In this document: in pieces, positions 35,037 to 44,802 of the stretch
Layout of the letters: each line of letters begins with the position of its first letter
Numbering within the stretch: the first letter of the stretch is position 1
DNA from: Peptostreptococcaceae bacterium
GTDB lineage: Bacteria; Bacillota; Clostridia; Peptostreptococcales; Peptostreptococcaceae
Length of the DNA stretch: 64,000 nucleotides
NCBI GenBank assembly: GCA_902363255.1
Contig: CABIZO010000001.1
Coordinates: forward strand, 186,001 to 250,000
Reading direction: 5' to 3'
The notes under the pieces: generated by a model
What the model was told of the DNA's origin: nothing
Seen by the model: only the letters and a program-made list of their open reading frames with translations
The model's database searches: none
Position numbers and translations under genes: made by a program

Positions 35037-36035
35037 TTATACTAAATCATACTTTAATAATAATTCAGCTATTTGAACTGCATTTGTAGCAGCTCCTTTT
35101 CTTATGTTATCAGCAACAACCCACATATTAATTCCATTATCCACACTGAAATCTCTTCTGATTCTACCTACATAAACTTCATCATGACCTTCAGCATCAA
35201 TTGCTAGAGGGTACTCGTTATTAGCAGGATTATCAACAACAGCAACTCCTTCAGTATTTTTTAAAGTAGTAAATATATCTTCTAGTTCAAATGGTTTATT
35301 AAACTCTAAATTTATAGATTCACTATGAGCACCTCTTACTGGAACTCTAACAGTAGTTGCAGTAATTTTAATGCTATAATCATTTAAGATTTTCATAGTT
35401 TCATTTACCATTTTCATTTCTTCTTTTGTATATCCATTTTCCTCAAAAACATCTATATGAGGAAGGCAGTTGAAAGCTATTGGATGAGGATAGAAAGTGT
35501 TTGGTTTTCCTTGAATTCCATCTTCTAAATCTTGAACTCCTCTAACACCAGAACCTGATACAGCTTGGTAAGTTGAGTAAACAACTCTTTTCAAACCATA
35601 TTTATCGTGAAGAGGTTTAAGAGGTACCATAGCCTGTATAGTAGAACAGTTTGGATTTGCTATTATTCCTTTATGATTTTTTACTGCTTCTGGATTAACC
35701 TCTGGAACTACTAATGGAACGTCAGGATCCATTCTCCATTGACTTGAATTATCTACAACTATTACTCCTTTTGAAGCAGCGATTGGTGCATATTTTTTGC
35801 TTATTCCTCCACCAGCAGAGAATAGAGCTATTTGTATATCTCTATCAAAAGAATTTTCAGTAAGCTCTTCTACAACCACATCTTTACCTGCGAATTTTAC
35901 AGTTGTACCTGCAGATTTTGCAGAAGAGAACATATAAATATTATCTATTGGAAAATTTCTTTCTTCTAAAACTTTTATAAAAGTTCTTCCAACCATACCA
36001 GTTGCACCAACTAAAGCAACATTAACTTTTTTCAT
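35037..36035 (-). CDS. asd: Aspartate-semialdehyde dehydrogenase
   Basis: A 332-residue enzyme that makes aspartate semialdehyde, the substrate of DapA. The N-terminal GATGMVGRTF motif binds NADP; the active-site cysteine sits in IANPNCSTIQ; the later motif RVPVRGAHSES has the catalytic His. It is the first gene of the operon, behind a lysine riboswitch. Confidence 0.96.
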   Translation of the reverse strand: MKKVNVALVGATGMVGRTFIKVLEERNFPIDNIYMFSSAKSAGTTVKFAGKDVVVEELTENSFDRDIQIALFSAGGGISKKYAPIAASKGVIVVDNSSQWRMDPDVPLVVPEVNPEAVKNHKGIIANPNCSTIQAMVPLKPLHDKYGLKRVVYSTYQAVSGSGVRGVQDLEDGIQGKPNTFYPHPIAFNCLPHIDVFEENGYTKEEMKMVNETMKILNDYSIKITATTVRVPVRGAHSESINLEFNKPFELEDIFTTLKNTEGVAVVDNPANNEYPLAIDAEGHDEVYVGRIRRDFSVDNGINMWVVADNIRKGAATNAVQIAELLLKYDLV

Positions 36036-36123
36036 TATTCAATCACCCCGTAATAATATATTTTAGATTTTACATTAATAACATAGAGAAAAATTTAAGG
36101 TAGAGCTTTATATTTATATATAT

Positions 36124-36352
36124 TAAAAAAACGTACAAAGGTATACTTCGTACGTTAAATAACGCCATATCAAAGTAAACCTTGTAGCTCACCACTTAAA
36201 ATTAAGTGACAGTGCCATGCATATTATGCATAACCCCAAAAATAATCTTTGCCAAGATTACCTTTTCGGCAACAATCCCTTTCCTTGAATATCATTATCT
36301 GCCGACTACTTTCAAGTACTTTTAATTACTGCACCTCTACCCTAGGTTAAGA
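36124..36352 (-). ncRNA. Lysine riboswitch (L box) controlling asd-dapA-dapB-dapH
   Basis: Read on the reverse strand, the aptamer (36352 down to about 36180) holds AGAGGTGCAGTA, AAGTACTTGAAAGTA, GGAAAGGGATTGTTGCCGAA, GGCACTGTCACTT and GTGGTGAGCTAC, all L-box landmarks. The terminator AACGTACGAAG/CTTTGTACGTT (36156-36130) is followed by T7. Lysine should shut off the operon. The 36361-36624 stretch beyond is A/T-rich with no further element that I recognise. Confidence 0.95.
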
Positions 36353-36624
36353 TAGTTTATTAAATTAATAATAATAGTAGTACAAAAATTTGAAAAAATC
36401 AATAAAAATGTAAAAAATTACCATATTCAATACCTAGATTTTTTTTCTGATTTTAGGTATTATATTTTATATATTATTTTTTAATTTTGAAAAAAAAAAT
36501 TAAAAAGAATTAAAAATTAAGAATTGATAAATGATTCTTAAATTGTTATTATAAAAAAGGACAATGTTAATTAGGAATATGTTTTCTTATATAAAAGATC
36601 ATATGAACCCCAAGGAGGAATAAA

Positions 36625-37818
36625 ATGGAATCACTAAAAGAACTTTACAAAGTAGGTAATGGTCCTTCAAGTTCACATACAATGGGACCTCAAAGAGCTG
36701 CTGAACAATTTAAAAATAAATACCCAGAAGCTGCTAGCTACAAAGCACATTTATATGGAAGTTTAGCTGCAACAGGAGAAGGTCATTTAACTGACTATAT
36801 AATCAAAAAAACTCTTGAACCAAAGCATGTTGAAATACTTTGGAGAGAAGATGTAGTTAAACCATATCATCCAAATGGAATGATGTTAGAAGCTATAGAC
36901 GCAGACGGAAACGTAATGGGAGATTGGACTATCTACTCTGTTGGTGGAGGTACAATAGCTGAAGAAGGAATGAGAAATGCTGGAGGAAACGACACTTATC
37001 CTCATTCAACAATGGAAGAGATAATAACTTGGTGTAAACAAAATAACAAAAACTTCATAGATTACGTAAAAACTTATGATGATGCTGATATAATGGATTA
37101 CTTAGTAACTATTAAAGATGCAATGAAAAAATCAGTAGTTGATGGATTAAAAGCTACAGAAGTTATACCAGGAAAATTAAACTTAGAAAGAAAAGCTTCA
37201 TACTTCTATAAGCAATATCTTGCTAATAAGCAATTAAATACATTAGTATATGCTTATGCTTTAGCTGCTTCAGAACAAAATGCATCAGGATATGTTATAG
37301 TAACTGCTCCAACATGTGGTTCTGCAGGTGTTATACCAGGAATATTCTTCGCAATGCAAGATTTCTATGGATATGACGATGATATGATATTAGATGCTTT
37401 AGCTGTAGCTGGTTTAGTTGGTGTTCTTGTTAAGAGAAACGGATCAGTATCAGGTGCTGAAGTAGGATGCCAAGGTGAAGTAGGTGTTGCTTGTGCAATG
37501 GCTGCTGCTGCAATAGCATTCTTAAAAGGTGGATCATTAAGACAAATAGAGTATGCTGCTGAAATAGGATTAGAGCATCACTTAGGAATGACTTGTGACC
37601 CAGCTTATGGATATGTTCAAATACCATGTATAGAAAGAAATGCAATGGGTGCTCAAAGAGCTTTAGATGCTGCTAACTATGCATTATTAACTGATGGAGA
37701 GCATCACGTTACTTTCGACCAAATCGTTAAAATAATGGACGAAACTGGTAGAGATATGATGGATAAATATAGAGAAACTTCAAAAGGTGGAATAGCTAAA
37801 TTATTCTTCACTTGCTAG
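36625..37818 (+). CDS. L-serine ammonia-lyase, iron-sulfur-dependent, single chain
   Basis: A 397-residue enzyme that deaminates L-serine to pyruvate through a [4Fe-4S] cluster. The beta-type domain opens with GNGPSSSHTMGPQRAAEQF; the alpha-type domain carries TAPTCGSAGVIPGI, EVGCQGEVGVACAMAAAA and MTCDPAYGYVQIPCIERN with the cluster cysteines. The two domains are fused but the linker is shorter than in Escherichia SdaA. AGGAGG site. A strong terminator follows. Confidence 0.9.
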   Translation: MESLKELYKVGNGPSSSHTMGPQRAAEQFKNKYPEAASYKAHLYGSLAATGEGHLTDYIIKKTLEPKHVEILWREDVVKPYHPNGMMLEAIDADGNVMGDWTIYSVGGGTIAEEGMRNAGGNDTYPHSTMEEIITWCKQNNKNFIDYVKTYDDADIMDYLVTIKDAMKKSVVDGLKATEVIPGKLNLERKASYFYKQYLANKQLNTLVYAYALAASEQNASGYVIVTAPTCGSAGVIPGIFFAMQDFYGYDDDMILDALAVAGLVGVLVKRNGSVSGAEVGCQGEVGVACAMAAAAIAFLKGGSLRQIEYAAEIGLEHHLGMTCDPAYGYVQIPCIERNAMGAQRALDAANYALLTDGEHHVTFDQIVKIMDETGRDMMDKYRETSKGGIAKLFFTC

Positions 37819-37840
37819 TTTAAATAAATTTATAGAGATA

Positions 37841-37878
37841 AAAGAGAGAAATAAGATTATCTTATTTCTCTTTTTTTT
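37841..37878 (+). terminator. Terminator after serine dehydratase
   Basis: GAGAAATAAG (37846-37855) pairs with CTTATTTCTC (37861-37870), loop ATTAT, followed by eight T. Confidence 0.92.
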
Positions 37879-37958
37879 ATGCTTAAAAATTAGTAAAATA
37901 AATTTATATAAAATATATTAGATGTGTACATATTTTGCATGCAGAGGAGCCTATTAAT

Positions 37959-38852
37959 ATGAAAATTAAAGATATAGTATACTTTTTAGAGGTAGTGAAA
38001 GAAGGTAATTTTACTAGAGCTGCTAATAACCTTTATATATCACAACCAGCACTTAGTAAAAATATAAAAAATTTAGAAAAAGAAGTAAAAGCACAACTAA
38101 TTGAACGTAATTCAAAGTCTTTTAGATTAACTTATGAGGGAGAAATATTTTATAATAATGCAAAAAAATCAATAGAAGTTATTCAAGAGGAATTAAACAA
38201 ATTACAAGATACATTTACTAGCTGTAATAGAGTAATTAACTTAGGTTTACCACCGGTAATATGTAGTGTTTATTTTACATCTGTTATTGCTGAATTTAAA
38301 AATGAAAACCCTACAATTGATATTAGGATTATTGAAGAAGGAGCAAACAAAATAAAATCTAGTGTTGAAGAAGAACGAATAGATTTGGGGGCTGTCATTT
38401 TGCCTGTTGATGATAGTCATTTAATAACACAACTTATTTCAAGTGGTAAGGTAATGTTAGTTGTAAGTAAAGATCATAGATTAGCAAGTGTAGATAAAGT
38501 TAATTTAGAAGAATTAAAAGATGAAAAATTCATAACTTTTAATGAAAAGTTTATGATGTATAACAAAACTATAGAAGCATGTAAAATAGCAGGATTTGAG
38601 CCGAATATAATATTGAAAACTTCTCAATGGGATTATATTATGGAAATGGTTTCTCTTAATCAAGGAGTAAGTATTATGCCAGAGCCAATAGTTAGAAGAT
38701 TTAAAAGAGAAGATTTTAAATTAATATCAATAGAAAATCCAAATATAAGTTGGGATATAGGTTTTGTATTAAAAAAAGATAAGCTTATATCAAAATATTT
38801 AAAACTATTTATAGAGTTTACAATAGAGAAAATAAATAAAAAAAATATATAA
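37959..38852 (+). CDS. LysR family transcriptional regulator
   Basis: A 297-residue regulator with the usual N-terminal winged helix (YFLEVVKEGNFTRAANNLYI, then SQPALSKNIKNLEKEV) and a C-terminal ligand-binding domain. It is similar in type to CitR/CynR-like activators. The start at 37959 has GAGGAG upstream; an in-frame ATG at 37935 is less well placed. It lies 188 bp upstream of the ato-type cluster in the same direction, so it may control that cluster or the serine dehydratase. The ligand is unknown. Confidence 0.85.
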   Translation: MKIKDIVYFLEVVKEGNFTRAANNLYISQPALSKNIKNLEKEVKAQLIERNSKSFRLTYEGEIFYNNAKKSIEVIQEELNKLQDTFTSCNRVINLGLPPVICSVYFTSVIAEFKNENPTIDIRIIEEGANKIKSSVEEERIDLGAVILPVDDSHLITQLISSGKVMLVVSKDHRLASVDKVNLEELKDEKFITFNEKFMMYNKTIEACKIAGFEPNIILKTSQWDYIMEMVSLNQGVSIMPEPIVRRFKREDFKLISIENPNISWDIGFVLKKDKLISKYLKLFIEFTIEKINKKNI

Positions 38853-39040
38853 GAGGTATTGCTATTACTAATTCATAACCAAAAATTATAGTTATATGTA
38901 AAAGAGATATTTAACAAAAAAAATCATAGGACTTATACTAAATAGTGAAAAGAGGGCCAATCTTTTTAGAAGTAAAGATAATTAGAAAACAATAATTAAA
39001 ATTATGAAAATAAAAAGATAAAACGATATGGAGGAAAACA

Positions 39041-40246
39041 ATGTCTAAGGTATATTTAGTAGATGCAAAAAGAAGTCCTATAGGTAAGTTTTTAGGAGGA
39101 TTATCAACAGTATCACCAGCAGAGCTAGCTGGTCAAGTTATGAAATCAGTAATAGAAAGCAATAACATAGATGCAAGCAAAATTGATGAAGTAATACTAG
39201 GAAATGTATTACCAGCAGGTCAAGGTCAAGGAATAGCAAGACAAGCTGCAATATATGCAGGTGTACCAAGCGAGGTTCCTGCTTATTCAATAAATATAAT
39301 ATGTGGAAGCGGAATGAAAACAGTAATGACTGCTTACTCACAAATAAAAGGTGAAATGGCAGATTTAATAGTAGCTGGTGGGGTAGAGGTAATGTCTCAA
39401 GCTCCTTATGTTACAGATTCGAGTGCAAGAACAGGTAATAAAATGGGTGGAATGAACCTTAAAGATTCATTAGTTCATGATGGTTTAACAGATGCATTTA
39501 ATGATTATCATATGGGAATAACTGCAGAAAATATAGCAGACAAACATAATATAACAAGAGAACAACAAGACAGCTTTGCTATAAGATCTCAATCAAGAGC
39601 AATAAAAGCAGTCGATGAAGGAAGATTCAAAGATGAAATAGTTCCTATAGAAGTAAAAACTAGAAAAGCAGTTACTATATTTGATACAGATGAATATCCA
39701 AATAGAACAACAAATATTGAAAAACTTGCTAGTTTAAGACCAGCTTTTAAAAGAGATGGTTCTGTAACAGCTGGTAATGCTTCAGGAATAAATGATGGTG
39801 CAAGTATAATCGTTGTGGCATCAGAAAAAGCAGTTAAAGAATACGGTCTAAATCCAATAGCAGAAATAGTATCAGTTGGACAAGGTGGAGTTGATCCATC
39901 AGTTATGGGGTTAGGTCCAGTGCCTGCAATAAAAAATGCATTAGATAGAGCGGATATGAAGTTAGAAGAAATAGATTTATTAGAATTAAATGAAGCTTTT
40001 GCAGTTCAATCATTAGGTGTTATAAAAGAGTTAACAGAAAATCATAATGTTACAGAAGAATGGTTTGATGACAAAACAAATGTAAATGGTGGAGCAATAG
40101 CAATAGGTCATCCTCTAGGAGCATCAGGTGCGAGAATAATTACAACTCTTATCCATGAGATGAGAAAAAGAGAATTACAACATGGATTAGCATCACTTTG
40201 CATAGGTGGTGGAATGGGTACTTGTGTAATTGTTAAGTCAGTATAG
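39041..40246 (+). CDS. atoB: Acetyl-CoA C-acetyltransferase (thiolase)
   Basis: A 401-residue thiolase that interconverts two acetyl-CoA and acetoacetyl-CoA. The acyl-enzyme Cys lies in NIICGSGMKT, the catalytic His in NGGAIAIGHPLGASGARI, and the second Cys in CIGGGMGTC. It is the first gene of the thiolase-CoA transferase-transporter cluster. GGAGG precedes the start. Confidence 0.94.
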   Translation: MSKVYLVDAKRSPIGKFLGGLSTVSPAELAGQVMKSVIESNNIDASKIDEVILGNVLPAGQGQGIARQAAIYAGVPSEVPAYSINIICGSGMKTVMTAYSQIKGEMADLIVAGGVEVMSQAPYVTDSSARTGNKMGGMNLKDSLVHDGLTDAFNDYHMGITAENIADKHNITREQQDSFAIRSQSRAIKAVDEGRFKDEIVPIEVKTRKAVTIFDTDEYPNRTTNIEKLASLRPAFKRDGSVTAGNASGINDGASIIVVASEKAVKEYGLNPIAEIVSVGQGGVDPSVMGLGPVPAIKNALDRADMKLEEIDLLELNEAFAVQSLGVIKELTENHNVTEEWFDDKTNVNGGAIAIGHPLGASGARIITTLIHEMRKRELQHGLASLCIGGGMGTCVIVKSV

Positions 40247-40266
40247 CGAATAGGGGGAAATATTTA

Positions 40267-40932
40267 ATGAAGAATAAAATAATAAATTTAGATAATTTAA
40301 ATGAACTAGTTAAAGATTCAATGACAATAATGGTTAGTGGATTTATGGGCTGTGGAAGTCCTCACAAAATAATAGATAAATTAGTTGAGTTAGGAGTAAA
40401 AGACTTAACTTTGGTATGTAACGATACTGGATTTGTAGATTATGGAGTAGGTAAAATGGTTGTTAATAAGCAATTCAAAAAAATACAAACTAGTCACATA
40501 GGTTTAAATCCAGAATCAATTAGACAATTAAATGATAAAGAAACAGAATTTGAACTTATACCACAAGGAACTCTAGCTGAAAGAGTAAGAAGTGCTGGTG
40601 CTGGACTTGGTGCTGTAGTAACACCAACAGGAATCGGTACATTAGTAGCACAAGGAAAAGAAACTATAGTAATAGACGGAAATGAGTATTTAATAGAAAA
40701 ACCTATAAAAGCTGATATAGCAATAATAGGTGCAAGTAAAGTAGACGAAAAAGGAAACACTTACTACAGTGGTTCAGGAAGAAACTTTGGGCCCATAATG
40801 GCAACAGCAGCAGATGTTGTAATAGTTGAAGCAGATGAAGTTGTTAAAGTTGGAGAAATAGATCAAGAGCATGTTATGACTCCACATATATTTGTAGACT
40901 ACATTGTAGATGGAGGGAAAATAAATGGATAG
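40267..40932 (+). CDS. atoD: CoA-transferase subunit A (acetate/butyrate-acetoacetate type)
   Basis: A 221-residue subunit of a two-chain CoA-transferase that moves CoA between acetoacetate and acetate or butyrate. The family start VSGFMGCGSPHKIIDKL and LTLVCNDTGF, together with GNEYLIEKPIKADIAIIGA, fit the A subunit. The start lies 21 bp after the thiolase; its end overlaps the B subunit by 8 bp, so translation is coupled. Confidence 0.92.
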   Translation: MKNKIINLDNLNELVKDSMTIMVSGFMGCGSPHKIIDKLVELGVKDLTLVCNDTGFVDYGVGKMVVNKQFKKIQTSHIGLNPESIRQLNDKETEFELIPQGTLAERVRSAGAGLGAVVTPTGIGTLVAQGKETIVIDGNEYLIEKPIKADIAIIGASKVDEKGNTYYSGSGRNFGPIMATAADVVIVEADEVVKVGEIDQEHVMTPHIFVDYIVDGGKING

Positions 40933-41581
40933 AAATCAAATAAAAAGTTTTGTAGCACAAAGAGTTGCTAAAGAATTAAAAGATGGAGACGTAGTAAATC
41001 TAGGAATAGGATTACCAACATTAATACCAAATTATCTTCCTAAAGATGTGGACATAACATTGCAATCTGAAAATGGATTTGTTGGAATAGGGCCAAGTCC
41101 AGATGAAGAGAATATCGATAAATATATAGTTAATGCAGGTGGAGCGCCTGTAACTATACATGAAGGAGGAGCTTTCTTCGATAGCTCATCTTCTTTTGGA
41201 ATAATAAGAGGTGGTCATGTAGACGTTACAGTACTAGGAGCATTACAAGTAGATGAACAAGGTAACTTAGCTAACTGGATGATTCCAGGAAAATTAGTTC
41301 CAGGTATGGGTGGAGCTATGGATTTAGTTGTCGGAGCAAAAAAAGTAATTGTTGCAATGGAACATACAGCTAAAGGAAGACACAAAATATTAAAAGAGTG
41401 TGTTTTACCATTAACAGCTAAAAATCAAGTTGATTTAATAGTAACTGAAATGGGTGTTATGGAGGTTACAAAAGAAGGTTTATTATTAGTTGAAATAAAT
41501 GAAGAGTTTACAATAGAAGAAATTCAAGCAGCAACAGAAGCTAAGTTAATTATAAGTGAGAATTTAGTACCTATGAAGTAA
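40925..41581 (+). CDS. atoA: CoA-transferase subunit B
   Basis: A 218-residue partner of subunit A that carries the catalytic glutamate in LQSENGFVGIGPSP. Further B-subunit motifs are NLGIGLPTL, GGHVDVTVLGALQVDE and GKLVPGMGGAMDLV. Subunits A and B overlap by 8 bp. With thiolase and AtoE this gives a route for acetoacetate and short-chain fatty acid use or butyrate-type fermentation. Confidence 0.94.
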   Translation: MDRNQIKSFVAQRVAKELKDGDVVNLGIGLPTLIPNYLPKDVDITLQSENGFVGIGPSPDEENIDKYIVNAGGAPVTIHEGGAFFDSSSSFGIIRGGHVDVTVLGALQVDEQGNLANWMIPGKLVPGMGGAMDLVVGAKKVIVAMEHTAKGRHKILKECVLPLTAKNQVDLIVTEMGVMEVTKEGLLLVEINEEFTIEEIQAATEAKLIISENLVPMK

Positions 41582-41640
41582 GTAATACATAAAAATAATC
41601 AATAATAGGAAAATCCTAAATATAAATTACAAGCACAAAT

Positions 41641-41670
41641 AAGATGCTTTAATTAATATTAAAGCATCTT
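41641..41670 (+). repeat. Perfect 13-bp inverted repeat between atoA and atoE
   Basis: AAGATGCTTTAAT (41641-41653) pairs with ATTAAAGCATCTT (41658-41670), with loop TAAT. No T run follows on either strand, so it is more likely an RNA processing or stability hairpin, or a partial barrier, than a terminator. Confidence 0.7.
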
Positions 41671-41696
41671 AAAATATAATAAAGGGAGAAGAGACA

Positions 41697-43058
41697 ATGT
41701 TTAAAAAATTTACTAATGGGTGCGTAAATTTAGTTCAAAACTACTTACCAGATCCATTCCTATTTTGCATCATAATAACGTTTGCAATATTTTTATCTGG
41801 AATTATATTTACAGGACAAGGTCCAATGGATATGATAGTTCATTGGTCTGGTGGATTCTGGGGGTTATTATCATTTGCTATGCAAATGGCTCTAGTACTT
41901 GTATTAGGTCACACTTTAGCAAGTGCACCGGCATTTAAAAAAGTACTTAAGAAAATGGCTAAAGTACCAAAGACTCCAGGACAAGCAATATTAATGGTTA
42001 CATTTATATCAGGTTTAGCTTGTTTAATAAACTGGGGATTTGGGTTAGTTATAGGTGCAATATTTGCAAAAGAATTAGCTAAAGAAGTTGATGGGGTAGA
42101 TTATAGATTATTAATAGCATCTGCTTATTCAGGGTTTTTATTATGGCATGCAGGATTATCGGCATCAATACCATTAACACTAGCAACAGGTGGAGAAGCA
42201 GTAGTATCTGCAACTGCAGGTGTAATACAAGAAGCTGGTGTACCAACTAGTGAAACAATATTCTCTTTATCAAATATATTAATAGTTAGTGTATTAATAT
42301 TAACTTTACCGTTATTAAACAAGGCTATGCATCCAGCTAAAGGAAAAGCAGTAGTAGTTGATAAAAGTTTATTAGAAGATGAAGAAGAGTTTGTGGCTAT
42401 GTCAGTAGAAGACATGACTCCAGCAGATAAATTAGAAAATAGTCCAATAATAAGTATATTAATATCTCTAATGGGATTTGCATACATAGTTTATTACTTT
42501 GTAAATAATGGATTTAGTTTAAACTTAGACATAGTTAACTTTATATTCTTATTCTCAGCAATAGCATTACATAAAACACCAAAAAGATTTTTACATGCTT
42601 TAATGTCAGCATCAAAATCAGCAGGGCCAATAATGTTACAATTCCCATTCTACGCAGGTATAATAGGAATGATGACAGGTGTAAATGCTGATGGAGTATC
42701 TTTAGCAATTTTAATATCAAACTTCTTTGCCAATGTTGCTACGAAATTTACTTTCCCATTATTTAGTTTCTTAAGTGCAGGAATAGTAAACTTCTTCGTT
42801 CCATCTGGTGGTGGACAATGGGCAGTACAAGCACCAATAATGATGCCAGCAGGTGCTGCACTTGGAGTTGATCCAGCTAAAACAGCAATGTCAATAGCTT
42901 GGGGAGATGCTTGGACAAATATGATTCAACCATTCTGGGCACTACCAGCATTAGGAATAGCAGGATTAGGGGCAAAAGATATCATGGGATTCTGTATAAT
43001 AGATTTATTATATTCAGGTGTAATAATAGCTATGGGTCTTATGTTTATTGGAATGTAA
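41697..43058 (+). CDS. atoE: Short-chain fatty acid transporter (AtoE family)
   Basis: A 453-residue multi-pass membrane protein with about 12 helices. The opening FTNGCVNLVQNYLPDPFLFC and the stretches SGGFWGLLSFAMQMALVLVLG and VPSGGGQWAVQAPIMMPAG are typical of AtoE. It probably imports acetoacetate, butyrate or similar acids to feed the CoA-transferase next to it. A long hairpin terminator follows. Confidence 0.92.
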   Translation: MFKKFTNGCVNLVQNYLPDPFLFCIIITFAIFLSGIIFTGQGPMDMIVHWSGGFWGLLSFAMQMALVLVLGHTLASAPAFKKVLKKMAKVPKTPGQAILMVTFISGLACLINWGFGLVIGAIFAKELAKEVDGVDYRLLIASAYSGFLLWHAGLSASIPLTLATGGEAVVSATAGVIQEAGVPTSETIFSLSNILIVSVLILTLPLLNKAMHPAKGKAVVVDKSLLEDEEEFVAMSVEDMTPADKLENSPIISILISLMGFAYIVYYFVNNGFSLNLDIVNFIFLFSAIALHKTPKRFLHALMSASKSAGPIMLQFPFYAGIIGMMTGVNADGVSLAILISNFFANVATKFTFPLFSFLSAGIVNFFVPSGGGQWAVQAPIMMPAGAALGVDPAKTAMSIAWGDAWTNMIQPFWALPALGIAGLGAKDIMGFCIIDLLYSGVIIAMGLMFIGM

Positions 43059-43111
43059 TTTTATAATGATAGATTAGATTTAAATTTAAATATAAATATA
43101 ATATTAATAAA

Positions 43112-43166
43112 GAATCCTATATGAAAATATACCAAGATTATGAGTATAATCATATAGGATTTTTTA
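43112..43166 (+). terminator. Terminator after atoE
   Basis: AATCCTATATGA (43113-43124) pairs with TCATATAGGATT (43150-43161) and a T run follows. Confidence 0.8.
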
Positions 43167-43343
43167 GTGTTTTGGAAAACTTAATAATTTGTGCACAAAA
43201 ACTTAATATTTTATTTTTATAATAACTTTAGTTACTGATTTTAACATAAACCTGTAAGAATATGAAACGGTAATAAATAATTATTAAAGTAGATAAATCT
43301 CTTTTTTATAGTTATAATTTACTGGTAAGGAGGGGTTTTTATC

Positions 43344-44459
43344 ATGAGGATATCATATTTAGATGGCAAAGTAAAAAATCACAGGCATAATTTGCACAAC
43401 TTAGCAGAACTTTCACATGTGGAATTTAACACAGCTAAATATATTAGAGATTATCTAGAAAAACTAGGTGTGGAATACGAAGTATATTTAGAAACTGCTA
43501 CAGTTGGGATTATAAAGGGAAAAAATCCTAAGAAAACAATTGCTTTTAGAGCAGATATAGATGCATTACCTAGCCCAGAAGGAGCTAAGCACTTATGTGG
43601 TCATGATGGTCATATGAGTATATTATTAGGACTAATAGAGTATTTAATTGATAATAAAGAAAATTTAAATGATAATATAGTATTTGTTTTCCAGCCAGCA
43701 GAAGAAGACATTGGTGGAGCTGAAAAACTTATGGATGCAGGGGTGTTTAAAAAATACAATGTGGATGAAGTTTATGGACTTCATATTCATCCAGATTTTC
43801 CAGAAGGATATGTGGCTTGTAAACCAGGGTATTTAATGGCTCAAAATGGAGAGATAAATATTGATATAGTTGGAAAGGGTGGTCATGGAGCCATACCACA
43901 AAACACAACAGATGCAGTTTTAATTGCCTCAGAGTTTATCACAAGTTTGCAAAGTATAATATCTAGAAACATAAATCCTATAGAAGGAGCAGTTTTAACA
44001 ATAGGTAAGATAACTGGAGGAAGCGCAAGAAATATAATAGCAGAAAAAGTTAGCTTAGAAGCAACCATGAGATGTTTCAATCCAGAAGTCTATAGAACTA
44101 TGTCTAATCGTATAAAAGAATTTGCTAAAGGATTTGAAGTATCTTATAACTGCAAGGTAGATATAGAGATTATGGACGGATATTTGGCAGTAAACAATAA
44201 TAGAGAATTGTATCATGAGTTTGTAAATGCCCTTGGAAAAGATAAAATAATAGAAACAGATCCGCTTATGATTTCTGAAGATTTCTCTTACTATCAAAGG
44301 GAAGTGCCTGGGTTATTCTTTATGTTGGGTGCGAGAAATGAAGAAAAAGGATTTGTAAATGGTCTTCATAATATAAATTTTGATTTTAATGAAGATATAT
44401 TAATAAATGCTTTAGAAGTATATGAGGTATTATTAAGATATAAGGGATCAATAGAATAG
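43344..44459 (+). CDS. M20 family amidohydrolase / peptidase
   Basis: A 371-residue zinc hydrolase of the IAA-amino acid / N-acetyl-amino acid amidohydrolase branch. FRADIDALP, CGHDGHMSILLG, VFQPAEEDIGGAE and GLHIHPDFPEG contain the metal ligands and catalytic glutamates. The C-terminal half holds the dimerisation domain (GKGGHGAIPQNTTDAV). It could hydrolyse N-acyl amino acids or N-acetyldiaminopimelate, but the dap operon is far away, so the substrate is open. GGAGGGG precedes the start. Confidence 0.88.
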   Translation: MRISYLDGKVKNHRHNLHNLAELSHVEFNTAKYIRDYLEKLGVEYEVYLETATVGIIKGKNPKKTIAFRADIDALPSPEGAKHLCGHDGHMSILLGLIEYLIDNKENLNDNIVFVFQPAEEDIGGAEKLMDAGVFKKYNVDEVYGLHIHPDFPEGYVACKPGYLMAQNGEINIDIVGKGGHGAIPQNTTDAVLIASEFITSLQSIISRNINPIEGAVLTIGKITGGSARNIIAEKVSLEATMRCFNPEVYRTMSNRIKEFAKGFEVSYNCKVDIEIMDGYLAVNNNRELYHEFVNALGKDKIIETDPLMISEDFSYYQREVPGLFFMLGARNEEKGFVNGLHNINFDFNEDILINALEVYEVLLRYKGSIE

Positions 44460-44532
44460 AATATACCCCTTAGTTTTTTGTATAATTTTTTGTCTATATG
44501 ACAAAACTACAAAAAAAGAAGGGGTGTTTTTT

Positions 44533-44802
44533 ATGGATAAAAAGAAATTAACTGAAGAATTTATTTATAAATGTGAAAAGCAAAGAAAGAAAAATGAAAA
44601 GAAATTAAAACCATTGACAAAAGATGATATAATGAAATATGAGATAGCTGAGGAGTTAGGATTACTTGATAAAGTTGATGAAAAAGGATGGGCAGGGCTT
44701 ACTGCTAAAGAAGCGGGAAGAATTGGTGGAATCCTCACATCACGCAAAAAACAATTAAAAAAGAAAGCTGAAGAAGAGGAAAAAAAGGATGAATCAGTAT
44801 AG
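44533..44802 (+). CDS. Divergent alpha/beta-type SASP family protein
   Basis: An 89-residue, lysine- and glutamate-rich protein. Its middle aligns with the SASP in this window: KYEIAEELGLL against KLEIAGELGMS at the germination-protease site, then GLTAKEAGRIGGILTSRKK against NLTARQNGYVGGYMTKKLV. A 30-residue basic N-terminal extension and a charged tail (KKAEEEEKKDESV) are extra. It is probably a spore DNA-binding protein. The ATG at 44533 follows AAGGGGTG. It overlaps the next gene by 14 bp. Confidence 0.75.
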   Translation: MDKKKLTEEFIYKCEKQRKKNEKKLKPLTKDDIMKYEIAEELGLLDKVDEKGWAGLTAKEAGRIGGILTSRKKQLKKKAEEEEKKDESV

